Below are positions 54,641 to 63,314 of a stretch of 64,000 nt of DNA, piece after piece. Made by a program: the position numbers and the translations under genes. Positions within the stretch are counted from its first letter, which is position 1; each line of letters starts with the position of its first letter. Origin of the DNA: Rhynchopus sp. YZ270_cl-10 (taxonomy: Eukaryota; Euglenozoa; Diplonemea; Diplonemida; Diplonemidae); assembly GCA_964035575.1 (NCBI GenBank), contig OZ037924.1, positions 124,001 to 188,000 of the forward strand, given 5' to 3'. The notes under the pieces are model-generated. The model was not told where the DNA came from and searched no databases. It saw only the letters and a program-made list of their open reading frames with translations.

Positions 54641-54760
54641 CACGGTAGGGTCCAGCCTCTGAGCTGGACCAAAAGCTGGAGTCTCAACTAGAGTGTGTGG
54701 CCACACCCGCTAGTTGAGGCTCCCGTTTGACTCCAGCTTCAGAGGCTGGACCCCACCGTG
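54641..54760. repeat. 120-bp long palindrome (MITE-like)
   Basis: Outer arms of 22 bp match with one difference (CACGGTAGGGTCCAGCCTCT against its complement). Inner arms CTGGAGTC / GACTCCAG and CAACTAG / CTAGTTG surround a GTGTGGCCACAC centre. A separate CCCGCTC-CAA-GAGCGGG hairpin lies at about 54842-54860. Confidence 0.88.
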
Positions 54761-55024
54761 CAGAGGGGACCAGGCCGTTACACCGCCCACCCCCCTCATT
54801 CACTGACGAGAAAATCAATCTAAAAAAAACCCCCCCGCCCCACCCGCTCCAAGAGCGGGGTTTCGTTCCCCACGAGGGCAAATATAAGATGGAAAAGAAC
54901 CATGACAGGGGAGCGAGGATGTTACTTTTTCTCATGGTAAAAGAACGGTTCGAAGAGGAACCTGAGACATGAGACTCGCTACGACTATAAAAATAAGAGA
55001 AAAAAAAGGGGGGGATCTGTGGTC

Positions 55025-56305
55025 TTATTCCGACCACTTCTTCTCCACCATTCCTGCGGGCGCCTGACCCTCCACCTTCTTGTGACCAACGTTGGCCCAG
55101 TTGGTGGAGAGCACAGTGCCGTTGCTCTCGAGGAAGCTCTTGTTCATGGCCTGCTGTGTCGCAAGGTCGCCCTTGGAGTAGATGTCTTTGAAGGTGTTCA
55201 TCGTCGGGTCTCCCTCCGCAATGTCCTCGTCAGAAACAGAGTGTGTGGCCCAGTTGACGCCCTTCTTGTTCGACGTCGGGTACGCACTCACCTTCTCCTT
55301 GAACTGTGCAACGCTCGGTGTTCCCTCAAGCTTGTCCCACTGCTCCCCAGAGTGCTTCTTCGTCAGCACCAGCTCCACCTTCATGTGCTTCACCGATGTA
55401 GTGCTCGTGGCCACGTCAACCTCGCCGAAGAGCGGGTTGGCCTTCCAGTCGTATTTGCTTCCGTCCTTCAGCTTGATGGAAACAGTCAGTTGGTGGTGCT
55501 TGATGTCGACGCTTGCGTGGTCTGTCGAGCCGCTCATCTGCTGCCCCATCTTGATGAAGAAGCACACTGTCACCGTCGTCGCTGTTTGGAACCAGTCGAG
55601 ACGCACGTCGGGGGCCTTCTTGGGTGCTGTCACTACCTCGGCAGGCACCGCGTCAGGAGCAGCAGTAGCAGCAGCGGGCTCTGCTGCGGGTGTGGTGTGG
55701 GTGGCGCACTTCCTGCGCCACATTTTGAGCGTCTTCAGAAGCGCCTCACATTGCTTCTCACCTTCGGCAAGGGTTGCGTCACTGTCGGCGTACTCTTCAC
55801 TCCTGAGATGTGTGGTGTTGTCATTCGAGCAATAAACATCCAAAAAGACACGACAATGACAAAGGGAACATGCCCAATGAAGTCATTTTAATTCAAGAAG
55901 AAGAAGCACCAGGCCATAAAGATCCTGGGCAGTCGACAAATGCAATGACAAAGAAAAGGGTTGCAAGACGCACCCCATCATCCACTGCGTCGTTTCACCC
56001 ACCTCAAAAAGGAAAGCATTGCATACCCAAACTGCAGCTTCCCCTTCTGCAGGTAGGCCTCAACATCCTTGCTGTTGTCCGCAATCCGTTGTGTCTGTGG
56101 TGTGTGGTGTCGACAGCCATGTGAAGTGAAGAAGGCAAAGCATGCAGAAGACCACCTGAAAAGGCTGGTGGTTGAGCACAGAAGAGAAGGGCATCTCATC
56201 GTGAAGGATTGGTCAGATGACGAAACGCAAGGTGCTTATGAGCAAAAGGGGGCAAAGGGGGCAAGGTGGAGAGGTGCATACCAACAGTGCAAGATCCGCA
56301 GACAT
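55025..56305 (-). CDS. SGT1: SGT1-like co-chaperone, copy 2
   Basis: Exons 56305-56282, 56094-56027 and 55802-55025; 289 residues. Exon 1 and exon 2 lengths and phases are identical to copy 1. The CS domain is almost unchanged. The SGS domain differs at scattered sites (e.g. SVSDEDIAEGDPTMNTFKDI against SVEEEDDAPEGNDALNTLLKDI; ending GMVEKKWSE). The Ala/Pro linker is shorter. Near-identity across the first intron and its acceptor suggests recent tandem duplication or gene conversion. Intron 2 is 224 nt. Both copies keep the MNKSF..SNGTVLSTNW SGS signature, so both are probably functional. The two may differ in expression, as their downstream flanks differ. Confidence 0.9.
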
Positions 56306-56595
56306 CTTTGGTGCTGTTTACTTCGCTGTGTATTCCTCTTTTAGAAGACGGTTGTGTGATAATTTTTTTTCCTGTTTTTCCACGATGAAGATACTGTGTT
56401 GCATGGGGATGGAATGCTGGGTTTGTAAATCAAACAACTAAAAAATACACCTACTTTTTTATTTACCGCGACATCTACAGGTACCACAACACAACACATC
56501 CACAGGCCAAGGGGAACCTTGGGTGGATGCAGAGAGAAGAAAATCAAAGAAAAGAAAAGAAAACGGTTGTCCCCTTCCCCCCTTCCCCCCCGCGC

Positions 56596-58617
56596 TCACT
56601 CCTGGTCCTTCATAGTAAGGAACCTACGCAGCTTTCGTTTTTCTTCTACTAGTTCAAACTCGAGTTTCTTGACACGGGCTTGGAGGATGGAGTTCTTTTC
56701 GTCACGCTCATCGCAGGCGATTTTCTTTTGTTGTTGGAGGCTGCGGGTTTGTTCTGCGTGTTGGATTTTTAGTGCACGGACTTGTTCATGGTGGTCTTGG
56801 CGCCAGGCCTTTTCTTTTTGCTCGATGATGATTTGAATGTCTGCTTGGTCAGCACCCATGGAGAAGCCTGCATCTTCGCCTGGGGTACGCATCTCCGATA
56901 TGCTCTCTTTGCGCTCCCGACCGACACGTGGCGATTTCGGCCTTCCGGGCTCCTGATGTTCGTCCGGCGTGAGGTGCAGCAGCTGCGTCTTGTAGCGGCA
57001 GATCTCTTTGAAGAAGTCTGCTCGCTTCATCCTGCTCTGCTCCCGCTCGCGCTGTACCTGCTCCCGTAGGATGTCCATCTGCAGCTCTTTGTCACGCGCC
57101 TCGCTTGTCAAGATCTCGATGTTCTGGTTCAGCTCTTTGCACAACAGACGTTCGTCATGAAGACGGTCCTGCAGGGTCCGCATCTCTGTCTCTTCCTTCG
57201 CAATTTTATCCTCAAGCTGCCGGAGCCTCTCCATAAGCACCGTCACCTGAAAAAGAACGGTTCACTTTTTTATTTCCCATCCCAACAACAAAGATGCGTG
57301 AACACAATAAATAAAAGCAAAGAAGTAATTTGAGGTGAAAAATCTCGTAAACAGTACCCTTGGTACAATGATCGCAGGGGTGGACCCCGACATTCAGTTT
57401 TTGAGGCTGACATCAAAGTGGAGGGGGGAGTGTGGTGTACCTGCATTAAGATCTTTTGCATGTCGCGTATGATGGGGCCGTTCTCTCCTACACAGCGTTT
57501 CAGTTCGTCGTCGATGAGCATGTGGATGTCTCTGTCGATTTCCTGCAGAATCTCTGGTTGTATGATAAGCTCGAAGGGTGCGTCCTTCTGGTCGGCGAGG
57601 GTGTCGGTTTGCTTGCGGTTGATCGATTTGTTGAAGACCTGGTGCAGCTTGGTCGCGCCCTTGCCCCACTTAGGGAGCGATCGGAGGAAGGAGTCCGGGA
57701 GCTTCTCCTTGCTGGTGCGCTTGAAGAGCTGCATGAAGTTCTTCTGCATCGTCTCCTTCGCCTCATTGAAGTTCGCGACAAGGTTGTGGTTGAACGTCTC
57801 GCAGTCTCCAGACAGCTTCGCCATGAGCTCGTCCGTGCACGCAGTGCTCACAACACCCTGCGACCCCCTCCGCAGCAAGTTCCCATTACTCCCCAAATTC
57901 GGCAATGCAACAGGACGACGAGATTCAAGAGATGCTCCAATCTGTGGGTGTTTTTATTGTAAGATTACTGTGGCTCTGAGTCAAAAAAAAAAAATTCATT
58001 TTGTCAGGACCCTGTCAAGAGTGCGTTTTTTGGCTTTTTTCAGCCACATTAGACACGAAAAGGTTCAAGAGGAAATCTCTTGAAGCCCAAAGAAAGCAAG
58101 AGGGGGAGCATGCAACGTGTATACCATATTCGAACTTGATGGCGCCAACGAAAGCTTTTCGCCGCTCAGAAGGTCGGATGCAATCTGGGGTGTCGGTGTT
58201 GTGTTGAAAAGCAAATATGAAGAGTTCCTTAAGAGCAAACCATTGCCCCATAGGGTTCTATTAGACGGGAGCTGCTTCGAGAAACCCAGACTATTACGGT
58301 GGCCACCTGATCTCGATACCTCTCGAGGAAAGGGGAAGATTATTTTCGTTAAACGCAGCCAAAAACAGTGTGAGATCTGAATTGGCGCAAAGTGACTTAA
58401 AGGGAGGGAGAAAATAGTCGGTATCAGGCGAGTAAACGTTGGTTGTTGGATTCCAGTTTCTAATAACAGTACGTGTAAGGGGAAACAATAACAATCGCAA
58501 CGCTCATACCGCAGGATCCAGCTCCAAAGGTTCACCCTTCGAATTTCGTGCACGCAACACACCATCGTTCTTGAGAGTGCGGAGTGTGTTCAGTGTCTGG
58601 TCGTCGGTGGTTTGCAT
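56596..58617 (-). CDS. Coiled-coil protein of unknown function, 419 residues, three exons
   Basis: Exons 58617-58510, 57941-57441 and 57246-56596, all phase 0; introns 568 and 194 nt. I do not recognise the family. Exon 1 encodes a short leader (MQTTDDQTLNTLRTLKNDGV). Exon 2 is mostly helical, with a basic patch (FKRTSKEKLPDSFLRSLPKWG) and an acidic helix (EILQEIDRDIHMLIDDELKR). Exon 3 is a strong heptad coiled coil (about residues 205-285 and 330-415: LRQLEDKIAKEETEMRTLQD; EQTRSLQQQKKIACDERDEK) split by a Pro/Arg/Ser-rich hinge (GRPKSPRVGRERK). This architecture is common among flagellar and basal-body proteins, but the role is inference. The first intron contains a degenerate TTCTAATAACAGTACGTGTA repeat near 58453. 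The second intron holds a family C-like hairpin (57333-57391). Confidence 0.78.
57333..57391 (+). repeat. Hairpin module, family C copy 5, intronic
   Basis: GGTGAAAAATCTCGTAAACA, GTACCCTTGGTACAATGATCG; GTACC / GGTAC dyad as in copy 1. Lies in intron 2 of the coiled-coil gene. Confidence 0.58.
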
Positions 58618-58821
58618 TGTAACGCTCGCTTTTGTTGGTATATCTTGCCAGGCTGGATCTTGTCTGTCTTCACTATTTTGGCTGACCACGTGCCGCACCT
58701 ATACCATAGTTACGCTCTTAACCGTCGCCTGAGGGATCTGTGCTGGGTGTGAGGGTGGTAAGATAGGGAGCGGTAAAGACAAGAGAAGCGCAAAGGTAAC
58801 CAAAACACATCTAAGTGTAGT

Positions 58822-58940
58822 TCATGCAAAGTGGGGAACTTTAGTGGTACGTCGCGTAAGAGAACGGAATCTGTTCACAACCGCTCGGCGAATCACGTGA
58901 TCTGTTCAGACCAGAGGCTTTTCTGAATGGCCAATAAAAA
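58822..58940. repeat. Dispersed repeat F, copy 2
   Basis: Aligns with 28220-28331 over CATGCAAAG, GTAAGAGAACGGA, GTTCACAACCGC, GAATCACGTGATCT and GGCCAATAAA. Confidence 0.7.
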
Positions 58941-59617
58941 AAAACTAGCATGGTTTTTAACTCATTGGCGTCAGGTAGCGTAGGGCCAATACTTTGGGAA
59001 TAGACGTCGCTTCTGGCATCAGACGTAGGCGGTAAACCCCACCATGTGCCAAAAGAAAGGAAGCAAACAGTGGATGATGCACTGAGCCTGTGCAGTGCTT
59101 GCAAAGAAAAACAACCAAATAAAAAAAAAACGCACCTTTCTTTTTTGCTGTTTTTTGTAATACTATTTGGCTATCCAGTACCAGAGGTACAGGAGTTCTT
59201 CTTTTGGCGAGCACTTACGTCAGCCAATGGCTCTGTTTTGCTTTACTCTTTACTTGAAGATAACTCGTGTGGGGAAAGTGGGAAGAGGGCAAAGTAAAAA
59301 GCACGACCATCCTCGTCTGCTGTGCAAACTCATATTGAATGTTTTTTTTTTCCCACATTTTTAATCATTTTCCTTTTGACCTATGTGGAATGGGGGATGG
59401 GGAAGGAAACAAAATCAAATAACACACAGCATGGAATAAGGCTATAAAAAGTACGAAAAGTAACAAAAAGACGACACCAGTTACACCAGTTGGTGGAGGG
59501 ACGGTGAGCTAACACCACAAGAAAAGTACCCAAAGTCGCAAGAAGGCTATTGTACTTAAGTGGTATATCGCACACCAACTCGTCCTTCACCCACAGATAT
59601 AATCGTTTTTTGATTGG

Positions 59618-60222
59618 GTGTGCCAAGCTCACGACACTTCATGCTTTGGAACGATTTTTTTCTTCTATTTTTTGCAAACATCCGCACCTGGGGATAGAGA
59701 GTCAAAGGAATAAAGAAGCTTGTGTGCTTTTGTATCAGGTGTCTCTGCTGTAATAAGACGCCGCCAGCCCTGTGGACTACTCTTTTCTGGCAATATAATT
59801 ACCGAAAAAATGGACAAAGAAATCCAGGGCACAGCAACAGATGGAAAGTTGTGGAGATATAAACCCCCAAAACAGATCACGGTAACACAGTACAAAACTC
59901 AAAGAACGATAATAAAACGTACCGGTTTACGTGACCCATAACATCAGCATTTTGAGACGTGCAACACAAACAACAAAATAATTCCTCCTCTCTCTCTCCC
60001 GTTTGGTAGTGCGTTGATGGGGGGGAAAGTGTTCAGTTCCAGCAGTTTCGAGTCGTGAAAGATACACATTTATTTTTCAAAACAAGCAAAAAAAAATCAC
60101 AAAATAAAAAGAAAAGAGAAGTTGAAAAGTGCAAACACCTCACCGTTCATCGGCGGACGTAGGCACAAACCAAAACAAAACAAAATGAAATCAAATGCCA
60201 AACCATTCATAGACAAGGTGTC
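59618..60222. repeat. 600-bp direct repeat, left copy
   Basis: Nearly identical to 61674-62262, flanking the C2-like gene. Both frames of the core stay open for about 75 codons in both copies: plus strand 59720-59941 (MCAFVSGVSAVIRR...) and minus strand 59665-59895 (MYCVTVICFGGLYLHNF...). Coding status is undecided. Confidence 0.85.
60117..60168 (+). repeat. Hairpin module, family B copy 7
   Basis: GAAGTTGAAAAGTGCAAACA, CCTCACCGTTCATCGGCGG, GTAGGCAC. Lies at the right end of the left direct repeat. Confidence 0.65.
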
Positions 60223-60279
60223 AATGAATGGATGAAATCAAGGATCCCCTTGCTTATTTATCAGACTGTCTCGCACACA

Positions 60280-61137
60280 TCAGAATCCGAAGCGCCCTGC
60301 CATGCCGCCACCGCCGCCACCAGCACCGCCACCGCCACCCATCATGTTCCCGAGGCCCATCCCTCCCATCATGTTCCCCATCATCGCGCTCGCTTGCCCC
60401 ATCTGCTGTGCTTCCTCGCGTCTCAAGCGCTCCTGCTCGTGCGGGGGAAGGCGGTTGAACTCCGCCTCACGTCTCCGCATGTCCTGCTCCTCCCGCTCCC
60501 GCTGTGCGGCCGCGCGCGACTGCTGTGACTCACGGTGTGGCTGCGCAGGTGCCTGCTGTGCATAGGGGTTGTGTCCGTGCGCGTGTCCGGGGTGTCCGTA
60601 CATATCCCCTCCGGACGCGGGCGCACCACCCATGCCCGCACCCATGCCTCCTCCCATCCCGCTGCCACTGCCACCGCCACCGCCGCCGCCGCTGAAGCTC
60701 GCCTCCACACGGAAACAGATCCTTGCGCGTTGGCCCTTCCCGATGGGGCTGTTCACCTGAATGTTGCTCGACTCGTGTGTCTCGTGGTTGCTGCTGAAGT
60801 CCCCTGTGTACGAGATCGGGTTGTACTGCGCTACAGACCTCGGCGTGCTGTTGTTCTTGCTGTTGTTCGCCTGCACCCCAAACAGCACCGACCACCTCTT
60901 CTTCGTTTTGTTGAAGCGGTCTGCGTTCACCTCAAACTCCAGCGCCGGCTCGTCATACGGGAACCGGATCGTCATCCCCGTCCCCTTGGAGATCGGCTGC
61001 CCGCGTGTGTAGACCTTCTTCTCTGCCGTCGTCACCCCCGCAAAGGTCACCTTCGCGTACACATAGCAAAATGGCTCCGTGCAGGCGAACCCCACATTCT
61101 CAACCCTCAGCGGTGTGATGCGGACGGTGTAAGTCAT
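60280..61137 (-). CDS. C2-like domain protein with Gly/Met-rich C-terminus
   Basis: A single-exon protein of 285 residues. Residues 1-150 form a beta-rich domain (MTYTVRITPLRVENVGF, YVYAKVTFAGVTTAEKKVY, LEFEVNADRFNKTKKRWSVL, ARICFRVEASF) resembling a C2 or similar membrane/Ca2+-binding sandwich. The Asp cluster typical of Ca2+-binding C2 loops is not obvious. Residues 150-185 are Gly-rich (GGGGGGGSGSGMGGGMG). A charged helix follows (REREEQDMRRREAEFNRLPP). The tail is Gly/Met-rich (MMGNMMGGMGLGNMMGGG) and ends AGRFGF. The Met/Gly tail resembles the next gene on the right. The function is unknown. The gene is bracketed by two copies of a 600-bp direct repeat. Confidence 0.82.
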   Translation of the reverse strand: MTYTVRITPLRVENVGFACTEPFCYVYAKVTFAGVTTAEKKVYTRGQPISKGTGMTIRFPYDEPALEFEVNADRFNKTKKRWSVLFGVQANNSKNNSTPRSVAQYNPISYTGDFSSNHETHESSNIQVNSPIGKGQRARICFRVEASFSGGGGGGGSGSGMGGGMGAGMGGAPASGGDMYGHPGHAHGHNPYAQQAPAQPHRESQQSRAAAQREREEQDMRRREAEFNRLPPHEQERLRREEAQQMGQASAMMGNMMGGMGLGNMMGGGGGAGGGGGGMAGRFGF

Positions 61138-61673
61138 GGTGGTGTTTGTGTGAGTGCTTACGTGCTGCTCTTTGTGTGTTGTGTGTTGAAACCTGCAGTG
61201 TGTTTGGTGTGCAAGACAAGAGAGGTGGAGGGGTGGAAGGAGAGTACACCCAACTATGTGTCAAATGAAGTCGCTGAGTGAGGTAAAGAATAAAGTGAAG
61301 TTAATACAGGCACCTCCGAGTGACCCACGTACGACATGCCAGACATCCGGATGAAAGCACACCCTGCGGCCAACAGAACGAGTAAAAAATAAGGTTGACT
61401 CGAAATGCAACAGCTGTGACAGTAAACAGCAAAACTGAAACCTGATGGCTTGCCCGTACCGTAAGTGAAACGAGGGTGGCACACAACTGCTCATCAGCCT
61501 GCGGCCCACCTTCCGCTGGAGAGTTGTGTGTACTTCGAGGTACTGCACTTCGCTGGACCCACGCTCGCTGCACCATGTCTACACAAAAGAGCAGGGGGTG
61601 GGAAAAGGAAGAAAAGGTGCCCTTTTTTTTTTTTGGACTTTGTGTCTTGCAGATTTTGTTTTTATAGTTTATT

Positions 61674-62262
61674 ATGTGTGCCAAGATCACGACACTTCGT
61701 GCTTTGGAACTATCCCTCTTTTTGCAAACATCCGCACCTGGGGATAGAGAGTCAAAGGAATAAAGAAGCTTGTGTGCTTTTGTATCAGGTGTCTCTGCTG
61801 TAATAAGACGCTGCCAGCCCTGTGGACTACTCTTTTCTGGCAATATAATTACCGAAAAAATGGACAAAGAAATCCAGGGCACAGCAACACATGGAAAGTT
61901 GTGGAGATATAAACCCCCAAAACGGATCACTGTAACACAGTACAAAACTCAAAGAACGATAATAAAACGTACCGGTTTACGTGACCCATAACATCAGCAT
62001 TTTGAGACGTGCAACACAAACAAAATAATTCCTCCTCTCTCTCTCCCGTTTGGTAGTGCGTTGATGGGGGGGAAAGTGTTCAGTTCCAGCAGTTTCGAGT
62101 CGTGAAAGATACACATTTATTTTTCAAAAAAGCAAAACAACAACAAAAACAAATAATAAAAGAGAAGTGCAAACACCTCACCGTTCATCGGCGGACGCAG
62201 GCACAAACCAAAAACAAAACAAAATGAAATCAAATTTCAAACTATTCATAGACAAGGTGATA
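61674..62262. repeat. 600-bp direct repeat, right copy
   Basis: Matches 59618-60222 with about a dozen substitutions and small indels in the tail. The equivalent open frames are 61770-61991 (plus) and the left part of 61301-61945 (minus). Confidence 0.85.
62161..62206 (+). repeat. Hairpin module, family B copy 8
   Basis: AGAAGTGCAAACACCTCACC, GTTCATCGGCGG, CGCAGGCAC. Part of the duplicated segment. Confidence 0.65.
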
Positions 62263-63314
62263 AGAAACAAGTACAACCAAAAAAGGGTGTACCGAAATCG
62301 GATATAACGCCCCCCTCCCCAAAAAGAAGGCTTCTGCACTACACTGCACTCTGAGTGAAACATACTAACAAACGTGGGCTAAATATTGTGAAACTTTGAC
62401 AAAAAAAAAATAAAAACAGGGAACAAAAACCATTGCGAGACGCATTGGGTGAACACGAAGACATCTGTTGTGGTATTGTTAAACCAAATGACGGTCTCTG
62501 CACGGCAGCATCACCAAAGGAGACTGAACACCAATGGTACAGACGCTGATCGCCCTGAGCCCGTATCATCTTCTTTTTGTAAAGCAGGGGGGAAAAAATG
62601 ACTGTATTCAAAAAAATAACACCTGGTTGAAATAGTCAAACAAAAGGCTAAACTGATATACGTACCGGTACTGTGCAGACTCAAACTCAATGCAAAAGTA
62701 GATCATTTTATCGAAATGATTTTTCCACCAGTGGAGTTGATAGTGTGACCAAAAGCACCGTTCGTGTGGACGCCACACCCAGGCACGTCGGGCTACGGAG
62801 CGGAGGCAGGGGCAGCTGTAATCACGAAGTCCCGGGTGCTGGGGTAGGGTTCCGGACAAGGCAAAATCGCCAACCAAACCTAACCGACGTAACCTCACCT
62901 GATATGTGGAAAAACAAACACACAAAAGAGTGCGCTGGAGACAAGGCACTACTCCAAGAAAGAAACCAAAAATAAATTGGGGAATTGAGCGTGCAAACGT
63001 CCCTTCAAAGACGTGGGCACATAAGAGAACAAAAACAAACATGAAGAAAAATACCCTTTATAGTTGCAAGCTTTCCTTTCACAAGAAAGAAAAAAAATCA
63101 TGAGAGGGTGCACCATATAGGATCACATGACGGCACACACGCAACTCTCAGAAAATAAGAATTTTTTTCTAAAAGAAAAATGCGATGAACAACGATTCGT
63201 AGCACATCTTTTGAACAGAATAGCAATGCTTTGTCCTGTGGCATTTGATAATCTGCTCGTTTGGTGCAGCTAGCATGAGACTTCCCTGCTGCAGCACTGG
63301 GGGACACGAGAGGA

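Larger units (their letters stand above)
52506..55024. other. 2.5-kb spacer between SGT1 paralogues with several repeats
   Basis: No gene seen. Contains two copies of a module with TTTTGCRRAGCAAAA and GGCGCCGCAGGC (about 52995-53050 and 53103-53160), an 8-bp minisatellite (53411-53590), a GCGCGCGAAGCGCGC dyad near 53912, hairpins at 54302 and 54360, and a 120-bp palindrome (54641-54760). Confidence 0.65.
58618..60279. other. Intergenic spacer with F repeat and left copy of a 600-bp direct repeat
   Basis: No well-supported gene. Contains repeat F2 (58822-58940), the direct repeat 59618-60222 and a family B hairpin within it (60117-60168). Confidence 0.6.
61138..63314. other. Intergenic spacer with right copy of the direct repeat
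   Basis: No well-supported gene. Contains the direct repeat 61674-62262 with a family B hairpin (62161-62206), a degenerate family B-like stretch at about 61293-61330, and otherwise unclassified AT-rich sequence. Confidence 0.6.

Noticed and set aside
59665-61991. Two copies of a small gene (~75 codons) in the direct repeats
   Set aside because: Both strands stay open and neither frame shows a recognisable domain, so coding status is undecided and it is listed only as a repeat.
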